Shown one piece after another: positions 15,740 through 23,862 of a DNA stretch of 64,000 bases. Source of the stretch: Bacteroidota bacterium. Its GTDB lineage: Bacteria > Bacteroidota > Bacteroidia > Chitinophagales > Saprospiraceae. A model generated the notes under the pieces. It had not been told where the DNA came from, ran no database searches, and worked only from the letters and a program-made list of their open reading frames with translations. A program made the translations under genes and the position numbers. The stretch is from assembly GCA_963169455.1 (NCBI GenBank), contig CAUJDW010000157.1, positions 1-64,000 on the forward strand, in the 5' to 3' direction. Each line of letters starts with the position of its first letter. Positions within the stretch are counted from its first letter, which is position 1.

Positions 15740-18031
15740 TCACTTTTCCAGCAAGGCCCTGGCCTTCCCCACATCAGGGTGTTCCACCCCCGCCTTTTCC
15801 AGTGTTTCAAGGTCCTGGAGGAATATATCGCGCCAGGTATTGGCATCATCGAAGGATAATTCCATCCATTCTTCGTACACTTTTTTTGCTTCCTTCCACT
15901 TTCCCTGGTAGAGCAATGCCAGCGCCAGGTTGGTGTGTATCCATTTCTCGGAAGGATCGGCTGCCAGCCCTTTGCGGGCTGCTTCTTCAGCTTCTTTGGC
16001 TTGGTGAGTGAACAGGTGATACCATGCCAGGTTGCCGGAGGCATTGGCCAGGCGGGTTCGCGTTGTTTCTTTTTCCGGCTGGAGGGTGTAAAGGCTGTCT
16101 AATTTTGCCACGATCTGTATTTGCCAGGGTAGCCGGGCAGCTTCTCCGGCGGCGCCCTCTCTTTGGGTTTCCAGCATTGCAATAGCCTTCTGCAGCTTCA
16201 GGATGGGCATGTTTTCAGGTGCGTAGGCGCCGAGCTCCTCCCGCAGCCAGGCAACCCCCTTTCTGAAAACATCCGCTCTTGGGTGCGCTTCGGGAAAACG
16301 AGCGAGCCAACTTTCAACCTCGTTCAGGTATTGCAGGCTCTGTTCCCTACAGCCGGCGCCGCTGTCGATTTCCAGCCAATCTTTGCAGAACAGGGCCTGG
16401 GCCAGCAAAGCCTGGCAATAATTCAAGCCTTCTGCTTCAGGGCTTTTTTCGGCAAGCTGCCGGCGGATATCGAGGCTTTCCCCGTAGAGGTTGGCGGCGG
16501 CATCCCAGTCCATGGTTTTGGTTTTCAGGCTGCCAAAGCTGTGTAGGGTTTTTGCCAAGCTGGGCAGGTAAGCATCCGGATTTTTCTGCACCAGCAGCCG
16601 GTAGGTTTCCAGTATGGCGTTAAAGATGGCTTCAGCCTCAGTATATGACCCTCTGTCGAAGAGTAAATTCCCCATATTATATAGGGTGCCGGCCAAATCC
16701 GGCAGGTAAACATCGGGGTCTTTTTGCGCCAGCTCCCATCGAATTTCCAGGGCTTCTTTAAAGGCGGCTTCGGCTCCGGCGTAAGATTCTCTTCCGTGGT
16801 GTAAATTACCCAGATTGTTCAGGATAGCAGCCATATCCGGCAGGAAGGCATCGGGGTTTTTCTGCGCGAGCCCTCTCTGGATTTCAAGGGCTTCCCTGAA
16901 TGCGGCTTCGGCCTCGGCGTAGGATTCTTTTTCCATTAGCAGAAGCCCCAGATTGCTCAAATTTCCGGCCACATCCGGCAGGAAGGCATCGGGGTTTTTC
17001 TGCGCCAGCCCTCTGTGGATTTTCAGGGCTTCTCTGAATGCGGCTTCAGCCTCGGCGTAGGATTCGCTGGCCGTTAACAACAGGCCCAGGTTGTTTAGCA
17101 TGGTGGCGCGCTCATTATCCGTTCGCACCAGGCCTGATGCACGTTGATATAAAGGAACTGCCTTTGAGTACTGGTTCTGTTTATGCAGAAAAAAGGACGC
17201 CTCAAGGAGGTTTTCAATATTGGTGCTGTCTTTTTCAATGGCCTCCAGATAGCTGCGGTAGGCCGCCGGGAATTCGAAGTTTGCAGCCAGCATCCGCGCA
17301 CGGATCATGTAGTTCTCCACGGCCTGGGCTTTGGCGCGTTGTACTTTCTCTTCCTGTGACAACACATTATCCCAGAATTCATCCAGCTTTTCCTGTGACA
17401 GGATAGCCAGTGCGGCCCGGATGTCGCCTTCCTCCACGAATTTTTTCAGCGCGTCGCGGGCGAATCCCGAGGCTTCATTGAGGTCGGTCTGGGCCAGGCG
17501 CTTCGCCAGCTGCGTTTTGCCGGCTTCCAGTTCCCGCACCTGTTTGTAGAGAGCGGTGATCTGGCTGGTGAGCGCGGCCCGCTCATCCTCGGCTACCCCG
17601 AAGCCGCGCTGGGCGATGAGGGAGTCGATCTTCCGGCTCTGCTCGGCGATGCGTTTTTCCAGGGTATAGGTGATGCGCTTCACCCTTTGATCAAAATCGT
17701 CCTGCCGTACGATGGCAATGCGCACCCGCTCCTGCGGGTCGTTGGGAATGACCACTGTGACAGACTTTTCGTCGGCTCCCAGCACCTGAAAGCCCTGCTT
17801 TTGCACCAACAGGCTTACGGATTCTCCGGCTTTCCGGGAAAGGAATTCGATCGTGAATTTTCCGTCAGTCCCGGAATAAGCTTCATTGGCGTCATCTAGG
17901 GGAATGAGGCGGACTTCGGCCTCAGGAGCACCCTCGTTGCTTTTGTTGATAACAATGCCCTTGACAGAGCGGTTTTGGGCCAGGCAAAAGTGGGAGGACA
18001 GAAGGATGAAAAAAAGCAGCAGTATTCTCAT
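15740..18031 (-). CDS. Exported regulatory-like domain, coiled-coil and TPR protein
   Basis: A 763-residue protein with a signal peptide (MRILLLFFILLSSHFCLAQ). Residues about 22-115 form a carboxypeptidase regulatory-like beta-sandwich (KGIVINKSNEGAPEAEVRLIP, SGTDGKFTIEF). Residues about 118-200 are predicted coiled coil. Several TPR units follow; the central ones are 46 residues long, with the phrase LAQKNPDAFLP and ESYAEAEAAFREAL repeated, and are very similar even at DNA level (138-base period around 16837-17110). The C terminus has more TPR-like helices (NLALALLYQGKWKEAKKVYEEW). The start lies 4 bases after the stop of the upstream gene at 18036-19184, so the two are an operon. It probably acts as a periplasmic scaffold for protein binding; no enzyme domain is seen. 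Confidence 0.85.
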   Translation of the reverse strand: MRILLLFFILLSSHFCLAQNRSVKGIVINKSNEGAPEAEVRLIPLDDANEAYSGTDGKFTIEFLSRKAGESVSLLVQKQGFQVLGADEKSVTVVIPNDPQERVRIAIVRQDDFDQRVKRITYTLEKRIAEQSRKIDSLIAQRGFGVAEDERAALTSQITALYKQVRELEAGKTQLAKRLAQTDLNEASGFARDALKKFVEEGDIRAALAILSQEKLDEFWDNVLSQEEKVQRAKAQAVENYMIRARMLAANFEFPAAYRSYLEAIEKDSTNIENLLEASFFLHKQNQYSKAVPLYQRASGLVRTDNERATMLNNLGLLLTASESYAEAEAAFREALKIHRGLAQKNPDAFLPDVAGNLSNLGLLLMEKESYAEAEAAFREALEIQRGLAQKNPDAFLPDMAAILNNLGNLHHGRESYAGAEAAFKEALEIRWELAQKDPDVYLPDLAGTLYNMGNLLFDRGSYTEAEAIFNAILETYRLLVQKNPDAYLPSLAKTLHSFGSLKTKTMDWDAAANLYGESLDIRRQLAEKSPEAEGLNYCQALLAQALFCKDWLEIDSGAGCREQSLQYLNEVESWLARFPEAHPRADVFRKGVAWLREELGAYAPENMPILKLQKAIAMLETQREGAAGEAARLPWQIQIVAKLDSLYTLQPEKETTRTRLANASGNLAWYHLFTHQAKEAEEAARKGLAADPSEKWIHTNLALALLYQGKWKEAKKVYEEWMELSFDDANTWRDIFLQDLETLEKAGVEHPDVGKARALLEK

Positions 18032-18035
18032 AAGG

Positions 18036-19184
18036 TCAGTTTTTCAGCCTGTTCAGGCGGATGATGATCAAAGTACTGCCAGGGTGCACTTCATGAGAGG
18101 CTATCGAAAACCCACTTTTCGATGCCATTAAGCGGTAGCTCGTTTTTTGCCGCTCATTGGGAATCTGGAAGCTGAAGTTTCCTTTTTCATCAGTAAACTC
18201 CCGGTGTTCTTCGATTTCAACAGAGGCGCCCTCAATCGGCGCTGAGCCGTCTGCATTAGTGACTTTGCCCACGACAAGGCCCAGGCTGCCGTCGGGCTCA
18301 AGCCGTAAAACCGGGCTTTCTTCAGTAGCCAGCAGGCTGTCCCGGGTTAATTTCCAGAAGCGGGCATTTAGTTGCACCGGCGCTTTTTTGCCGATCAGTT
18401 CCCGGCTAAGGTTTTTGAAATCAGCCGTCAGGCCTTCGTTATCTATCACCGAAGCTGGTGTCCAGCCTCTGCGATCCCAAAGTTTAAAGGATTCGATCTC
18501 GATTTCGGGATAAGCAGGTAAATCGGGCTTTTCAAAGCGCACGGTAAAATCGAAAGGCTCTTTCTCCACACCACGTGCCTGCAAAAACGCAAAACTTCCT
18601 ACTGCCACCAGGACTCCAGCCACTAAAGGCCCTTTGAATTTCAGGTTCATGCCGAGCCATTTGCCTTCCCCTTCGGCCTGGCTTCCGCTCATCAACTGGA
18701 AATAAGCGATACCGGCCAGAATGCCGAGCAGCACAATGAAAAGCAGTTCGCCCAAAGGTTCGGCATTGCCCATCTTCTCTTGCAACCATACCATCGACAG
18801 GAACATTCCGATGGCCGCAAGCAATGCGGCAGCGCCCAGCCAAACTGCAGCGCCGGAGCCTTTCCCCGGCAGAGCGGGGTGGGCAGAAGCCTCCGCTTTT
18901 TCGGTTTCCACCACCGGCCCTCCTGCAGTAGGGCTTTCTGGAAGCCGGTCGATAATATCCAGTAAAGCCTGGTGTATCCTGGAATACTCGATGCGCAATT
19001 CACCGGGCCCGCTGGCGCCGGATATTTCCTGTTGTTTTGCCTGTTGATAACGGGAGGACTGGTGGATGGCCTCATTGTATAGGCGTTTATCCCTTTCGGA
19101 TTCCGTTATCTGAAGCAGGGATTCGATGGCTTGCCGGGTATCGCCATCTGCAAGGAGGCGCTTCAGGCGGTTTTTCGTCACCAT
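18036..19184 (-). CDS. EAD11-like domain, membrane helices and regulatory-like domain protein
   Basis: A 382-residue membrane protein. Residues 1-82 are helical and resemble effector-associated domain 11 (RLKRLLADGDTRQAIESLL, YNEAIHQSSRYQQAKQQEI, EYSRIHQALLDIIDRLPE), a small adaptor domain described in bacterial conflict and signalling proteins with TIR, caspase-like or STAND partners. Three hydrophobic helices follow at about 111-134, 146-164 and 187-203. Residues about 205-300 are unassigned, and 300-382 form a carboxypeptidase regulatory-like sandwich (GKVTNADGSAPIEGASVEIE, TDEKGNFSFQIP). The N terminus is probably cytosolic and the C-terminal part periplasmic. It lies directly upstream of the TPR gene and shares the regulatory-like domain type. 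No TIR, protease or NTPase domain is present in the pair. Domain assignment is by eye and family memory. Confidence 0.75.
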   Translation of the reverse strand: MVTKNRLKRLLADGDTRQAIESLLQITESERDKRLYNEAIHQSSRYQQAKQQEISGASGPGELRIEYSRIHQALLDIIDRLPESPTAGGPVVETEKAEASAHPALPGKGSGAAVWLGAAALLAAIGMFLSMVWLQEKMGNAEPLGELLFIVLLGILAGIAYFQLMSGSQAEGEGKWLGMNLKFKGPLVAGVLVAVGSFAFLQARGVEKEPFDFTVRFEKPDLPAYPEIEIESFKLWDRRGWTPASVIDNEGLTADFKNLSRELIGKKAPVQLNARFWKLTRDSLLATEESPVLRLEPDGSLGLVVGKVTNADGSAPIEGASVEIEEHREFTDEKGNFSFQIPNERQKTSYRLMASKSGFSIASHEVHPGSTLIIIRLNRLKN

Positions 19185-19286
19185 GGGCTTGGTTTTCTGG
19201 CCCGTAAAATATGGATTTTTCAGAAACCCTGAAAAAACACGCTGAGGCCAGCCTTGAGGTGCTCGCCGGATATGCAGTCAAAGGTT

Positions 19287-20573
19287 CTAAAACCCGAAAG
19301 CCCGGGGCAGCCACAAGCTCAGGCCCGGCAGGTAGGACACCAGCACCAACGCAATAAGCATGGCGATAAAAAGCGGGAGCAGGGGCTTTACGACTTTTTC
19401 GATCGTGGTTTCCGCTACGCCGACGCCTACAAAAAGTACGGAGCCAACGGGCGGCGTGCACAGCCCGATACAGAGGTTGAGCACCATGATGATGCCGAAA
19501 TGAACGGGGTCTATGCCCAGCGACTCCACTACCGGCAGAAAGATCGGCGTAAAAATCAGGACGGCCGGGGTCATGTCCATAAAGGTGCCGACGGCCAACA
19601 GAATAATGTTGATAATAAGCAGGATAACCACCTTGTTGGCGCTGATGGAGAGCAGGAGGGCGGTGATGTTCTGAGGAATATTTTCGTAGGCCAAAATCCA
19701 GGACATGCTCATGGAAGCGCCGATGAGCAGCATGACGATGGCTGTGGTGGAAGCCGAATTGAGCAGGATGCCGCCCAGGTTCTTCCAGCTGATTTCCCTG
19801 TACAGCAAGGCCAGCACCAGGCAGTAAACGGCTGCTACGGCGGCAGCTTCCGTAGCCGTAAAAATGCCGGCCACGATGCCGCCCATGACGACCACCAGCA
19901 GCAGCAGGCTGGGAAACGCGGCGACAAAGGTTCGCCAGATATCGGGGAGCCTGCTGCGTTCGCCGACCGGGAATTTTTTCCACCTGGCCCAGAAGCCGGC
20001 CACCAGCATCAGCAGCAGCCCGGTGAGCAGCCCCGGCAGGTAACCTGCCAGGAAAAGCGCAGCAATGGAGGCGCCGCCGCTGGCCAGCGAATACACGATG
20101 AGAATGTTGCTGGGAGGAATAACCAGCCCTGTGGTGGAAGCCGTGATGTTGACCGCTGCGGCGAACTGCCGGCTGTAGCCTTCCTTCACCATCGCTTTTC
20201 CCATGATGCCTCCTATGGCGCTTGCCGCCGCTACGGCCGAGCCCGCAATCGCCCCGAAGAGCATGGCCGCCAGGATGTTGACGTGCGCCAGCCCGCCGGG
20301 AAGCGCGCCTACCAGCGTTTTGGCAAATTCCACCAGCCGGCGCGCTATGCCGCCCTGGTTCATGATCTCTCCCGCAATGATGAAAAAGGGTATGGCGAGC
20401 AGCGCAAAACTGTCCAGCCCCGTACCCATGCGCTGAGCCACCGTTGTGAAGGCAGGAAGCGCAGGAATGCTTACCAGCATGGTGAACAGGCTGCTGATGC
20501 CGATGCTCCAGGCTACCGGCGTTCCGATGCCGAGCAGGATGAGGAATGTGAGTATTAAAATGAATACTTCCAT
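19287..20573 (-). CDS. dctM: TRAP transporter large permease (DctM)
   Basis: A 428-residue inner-membrane protein with about 12 hydrophobic helices, the channel subunit of a tripartite ATP-independent periplasmic transporter that uses the sodium gradient. Typical segments are LGIGTPVAWSIGISSLFTML, ALLAIPFFIIAGEIMNQGGIARRLVEFAKTLVG, LAAMLFGAIAGSAVAAASAIGG and LCIGLCTPPVGSVLFVG. It is the last gene of the uronate cluster, 10 bases after dctQ. Substrate is inferred from the neighbouring uronate genes. Confidence 0.92.
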   Translation of the reverse strand: MEVFILILTFLILLGIGTPVAWSIGISSLFTMLVSIPALPAFTTVAQRMGTGLDSFALLAIPFFIIAGEIMNQGGIARRLVEFAKTLVGALPGGLAHVNILAAMLFGAIAGSAVAAASAIGGIMGKAMVKEGYSRQFAAAVNITASTTGLVIPPSNILIVYSLASGGASIAALFLAGYLPGLLTGLLLMLVAGFWARWKKFPVGERSRLPDIWRTFVAAFPSLLLLVVVMGGIVAGIFTATEAAAVAAVYCLVLALLYREISWKNLGGILLNSASTTAIVMLLIGASMSMSWILAYENIPQNITALLLSISANKVVILLIINIILLAVGTFMDMTPAVLIFTPIFLPVVESLGIDPVHFGIIMVLNLCIGLCTPPVGSVLFVGVGVAETTIEKVVKPLLPLFIAMLIALVLVSYLPGLSLWLPRAFGF

Positions 20574-20583
20574 GAGTTCCAGG

Positions 20584-21054
20584 CTAATTCACACTGCTCC
20601 GGGACTCCCGGAGCAGGGCCTCTGCAGAATAAAAAACCACCAGCAGCCCCGCCAGGGGTATGGCGGCATAAACCACAGCCATCGGCAGCCGCATGGCCGC
20701 AGAAAGCTGCCCCAGCACGTGGGTGATGTACATCAGCCGCAAACCGCCGATCAGCATGGCCGAAAAGGCAAAACCGCCTATGAGGATATTGATCAGAACC
20801 GAAAGCCTGGCCTGCGCCCGTGCCTGGAGCCTGGACGGAAAAATGTCGATCGTCAGGTGCTTTTTCTGCCCCGACACATAAGCGGCGCCCAGCATTCCGA
20901 TCCAGATCAGCAGGTAACGGGCCAGCTCTTCCGTCCAGCCTGCCTGATGCCCCAGGGCATAGCGGGTGAATACGCCCCACAGCACATCGAGGGTGATGGC
21001 GGCCATCAGGAGGATAAGCAGGCGCCCGAGGTGCTTGTCAACGGCTTCTTTCAT
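20584..21054 (-). CDS. dctQ: TRAP transporter small permease (DctQ)
   Basis: A 156-residue membrane protein with four helices, matching DctQ subunits. Visible family features are WTEELARYLLIWIGMLGAAYVSGQKKHLTIDIFP (usually EW/E-x-x-R followed by G-H-x-x-v-D). It forms a stable complex with DctM. Its start overlaps the end of the binding-protein gene by 4 bases, which indicates translational coupling, and the spacing to dctM is 10 bases. Confidence 0.9.
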   Translation of the reverse strand: MKEAVDKHLGRLLILLMAAITLDVLWGVFTRYALGHQAGWTEELARYLLIWIGMLGAAYVSGQKKHLTIDIFPSRLQARAQARLSVLINILIGGFAFSAMLIGGLRLMYITHVLGQLSAAMRLPMAVVYAAIPLAGLLVVFYSAEALLRESRSSVN

Positions 21055-22061
21055 TGTACGGCTTGGATTTTGTCTATCAATTCACGCATCATAGGGTCCT
21101 TTCTGTATTCCTCCAGCAGGCCTTTTGTTCGCTCCATAAACAGGCTTTTGTCGGGGCGGATGACCTCCACGCCGGCTTTCTGTACTGCTTCCAGCGCCTC
21201 CTCTTCCGACTCCTGCCAAAGTTTCCGCTGGAAAACCGTTGCTTCGTTGGCGGCTTCCTGCAGCCATTGCTGTTCCCGGGGCGTCAGGCGCTTCCATGCC
21301 AGGGTGCTGATGAGCAGGACGTCGGGCACTGCGGTATGCTCGTTCAGGCAATAATACCGGCACACTTCATAGTGCCGGGAGGTATAAAAGCTGGGTGGGT
21401 TGTTCTCCGCCCCGTCCACGATGCCTTGTTGCAGGGCGGTGTATAATTCGCCCCAGGAAATAGGCGTGGGCGCAGCGCCCAGGGAGCGCACCAAACCCAT
21501 GGCGACAGGGCTTTCCTGTACCCTGATCTTCAGCCCTCTAAGGCCGTCAGGGCCGTACAGGGGGCGGTTTTTGGTGTAAAATGAACGCTGCCCGGCGTCC
21601 AGGTAGGTAAGCCCACGCAGCCAGTATTTTTCACTTTCCAGCAGTAGCTCCCGTCCCACCGGGCCGTCGAAAACTTTATAGGCGTGCTCTCGGCTGCGGA
21701 AGAGGTAGGGGAGGCCCAGCACCTTCATTTTGGGCGCAAAATTCTCCAGCACGGCGGAAGAAACTTTGGTCATGCTGAGGCTTCCTATCTGCAGCAATTC
21801 CAGGCATTCCCTTTCCGTGCCGAGCTGCTGGCTGGGGTAAACTTCGATCTTCAGCCTGCCGCCGGATTTGCCCGCTGTCAGCTCCGCCATCCGCATGATG
21901 CCCTCATGCACGGGATGCCCGGTGGGCAGCCCATGGGCCAGCTTGAGGGTTTTGGCGCCATCGCTATTGCTGCATGCGGCCAGGCAAAAGGCAACAAGCA
22001 GGCAGCCCCACCGACAGGCGGGGCGCACTGTTCTCCTGATCCGTTCTGTTGCGCCAACCAT
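21051..22061 (-). CDS. dctP: TRAP transporter substrate-binding lipoprotein (DctP family)
   Basis: A 336-residue solute receptor. The N terminus ends in a lipobox (CLLVAFCLAAC), so it is probably anchored in the inner membrane rather than free. The DctP fold is clear: KLAHGLPTGHPVHEGIMRMAEL, the carboxylate-clamping Arg region GLRGLKIRVQESPVAMGLVRSLGAAPTPISWGELYTALQQGIVDGAENNPPSF, and C-terminal helices. In the family this Arg binds the acid group of the substrate. The ATG abuts the TAA stop of the aldolase gene. Given neighbours UxaC, UxuA and KdgK, D-glucuronate, D-galacturonate or a short uronide is the likely ligand. Confidence 0.88.
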   Translation of the reverse strand: MVGATERIRRTVRPACRWGCLLVAFCLAACSNSDGAKTLKLAHGLPTGHPVHEGIMRMAELTAGKSGGRLKIEVYPSQQLGTERECLELLQIGSLSMTKVSSAVLENFAPKMKVLGLPYLFRSREHAYKVFDGPVGRELLLESEKYWLRGLTYLDAGQRSFYTKNRPLYGPDGLRGLKIRVQESPVAMGLVRSLGAAPTPISWGELYTALQQGIVDGAENNPPSFYTSRHYEVCRYYCLNEHTAVPDVLLISTLAWKRLTPREQQWLQEAANEATVFQRKLWQESEEEALEAVQKAGVEVIRPDKSLFMERTKGLLEEYRKDPMMRELIDKIQAVQ

Positions 22062-22736
22062 TTAGTTTCTGCTTCGGATTTGCCTGATCAAAACCAGCGC
22101 TTCCCGCACCTTTTCTTCCAGTGCGCCGAAATCCTGGTTTTTCAAAACCTCGGCCGATATGAGTTGCGATCCCATGCCCACGCAGGCTGCGCCGGCACCG
22201 AACCATGCCTCCAGGTTTTCGCGCTGCGGCGCCACCCCGCCCGTTGGCATGATGCTCGTCCAGGGCTGCGGGCCGCGCACATCTTTGATAAACTGCGGCC
22301 CATATACGCCGCCGGGAAAGAGCTTGATAATTTCGCAGCCCAGCTCCTCCGCCCGCCCGATCTCCGTCAGCGTCCCGCAGCCGGGTATGTACAACACTTT
22401 CCTGCGGTTGCAGGCAAGGGCCACATCCTCCCGAAGGGAAGGGCTGACAATGAAACAGGCGCCCAGCTGCAGGTACAGGGAAGCCGTACCCGCATCCGCC
22501 ACAGAGCCCACTCCCAGCATCATGCCCGGCAGCTCTCTCAGGGCGAACTTATTCAATGCACCAAACACCTCATGGGCGAAGCTGCCCCGGTTGGTGAATT
22601 CCAAAAGCCTGGCCCCGCCCCGGTAACAGGCGGCAACGGCCTGTTTGCTTACTTCCGCATCGCCATGGTAAAACAGAGAAACCATGCCCTGCTCATACAT
22701 GCTTTGTGATACTTGTATTCTTGTGTATTTGGTCAT
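22062..22736 (-). CDS. eda: 2-keto-3-deoxy-6-phosphogluconate aldolase (Eda type)
   Basis: A 224-residue class I aldolase that splits KDPG to pyruvate and glyceraldehyde-3-phosphate. The start at 22736 has a purine-rich GAGAG just upstream; the longer frame to 22778 lacks this. The Schiff-base Lys lies in the conserved IIKLFPGGVYGPQFIKDVRGP, and the catalytic Glu in GARLLEFTNRG. The phosphate loop is MPTGGVAPQ. Related enzymes also cleave 4-hydroxy-2-oxoglutarate. It follows kdgK by 63 bases and abuts dctP, forming the end of the uronate route in this operon. Confidence 0.92.
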   Translation of the reverse strand: MTKYTRIQVSQSMYEQGMVSLFYHGDAEVSKQAVAACYRGGARLLEFTNRGSFAHEVFGALNKFALRELPGMMLGVGSVADAGTASLYLQLGACFIVSPSLREDVALACNRRKVLYIPGCGTLTEIGRAEELGCEIIKLFPGGVYGPQFIKDVRGPQPWTSIMPTGGVAPQRENLEAWFGAGAACVGMGSQLISAEVLKNQDFGALEEKVREALVLIRQIRSRN

Positions 22737-22799
22737 ATTCTCTCGTTTTTGTCCCGGAACCTTACTGTGGTAAGCCATTCAGCATCCAGCCAATCAGTT

Positions 22800-23834
22800 T
22801 CACCTGCTCACCCGGCCACTGGCATCACCCTTCATCAGCGTTTCCACCTCCGCAACCGTCACCAGGTTGGCGTCGCCATAGATGGTGTGTTTCAGGCATG
22901 AAGCCGCCGTCGCGAAATCTAAGGCCTTCTGGTTATCGCCATAAGTAAGCAACCCGTAGATCAGCCCGGCCATAAAGCTGTCGCCCCCGCCAACCCGGTC
23001 CACGATGTGGGTGATCTGATAGGTTGGGGCGCCGTACAGCTCATTGCCATCCCACATCACTCCCGACCAGGTATTATGCGAAGCACTGATGCTGCCCCGC
23101 AGCGTGATGATAACCTTTTTAACCTTTGGAAAACGCTGCATCAACTGCTGGCATACAGAGTGGTAGGCCCGGGCGTCCAGGGCGCCGCCCTGGGTGACAT
23201 CTACTCCTTCGGGATGAATGCCGAAGTGTTTTTCGGCGTCTTCTTCATTGCCGAGCAGGATGTCGCAGCCGGCAACCAGTTCCGGCATCACTTCAGAAGA
23301 TTTTTTGCCGTATTGCCAGAGGTTCTTCCGGTAATTCAAATCGCAGGAAACGGTGATGCCCATGCGGTTGGCCGTTTCAATGGCTTCCCGGGCCGCTTCG
23401 GCGGCGCCCTGCGAAATAGCTGGGGTGATGCCCGTCCAGTGGAACCACTGGGCGTCGCGGAATACCTTTTCCCAATCCACCATGCCAGGCCGGATACTGG
23501 CCATGCCGCTGTGGGCCCTGTCGTAGATCACTTTGCTGCCCCGGGCGACAGCGCCCATTTCCAGAAAATAGATGCCCAGGCGCTCGCCTCCTCTGAGGAT
23601 ATGGCCGGCGCCGACGCCCCGCTTGCGGAGCTCCATGATGGCGCACTCACCGATATCATTCGCCGGTATCCGGCTGACGAACTCCACGGGTAAGCCGAAA
23701 TTGGCGAGGGATACGGCGACATTGCTCTCGCCGCCGCCGTACACGATGTCGAAACAGGCCGCCTGGCTGAAGCGCTGGAACCCCGGCGGCGTGAGCCGCA
23801 ACATGATCTCTCCGAAGGTGACGATCTTTTTCAT
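22800..23834 (-). CDS. kdgK: 2-keto-3-deoxygluconate kinase (PfkB family)
   Basis: A 344-residue cytosolic sugar kinase that phosphorylates 2-keto-3-deoxygluconate to KDPG. The start at 23834 gives the family N terminus (KKIVTFGEIMLRLTPPG), and AGGAG lies immediately upstream. The N-terminal substrate motif is GGGESNVAVSLANFG and the C-terminal ATP/anion-hole motif with catalytic Asp is RVGGGDSFMAGLIYGL. Other PfkB kinases of fructose or ribose are formally possible, but the context between uxaC and eda points to KDG. Confidence 0.92.
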   Translation of the reverse strand: MKKIVTFGEIMLRLTPPGFQRFSQAACFDIVYGGGESNVAVSLANFGLPVEFVSRIPANDIGECAIMELRKRGVGAGHILRGGERLGIYFLEMGAVARGSKVIYDRAHSGMASIRPGMVDWEKVFRDAQWFHWTGITPAISQGAAEAAREAIETANRMGITVSCDLNYRKNLWQYGKKSSEVMPELVAGCDILLGNEEDAEKHFGIHPEGVDVTQGGALDARAYHSVCQQLMQRFPKVKKVIITLRGSISASHNTWSGVMWDGNELYGAPTYQITHIVDRVGGGDSFMAGLIYGLLTYGDNQKALDFATAASCLKHTIYGDANLVTVAEVETLMKGDASGRVSR

Positions 23835-23862
23835 GCTCCTGGAATTTGTCGGGCTTTCTTTT

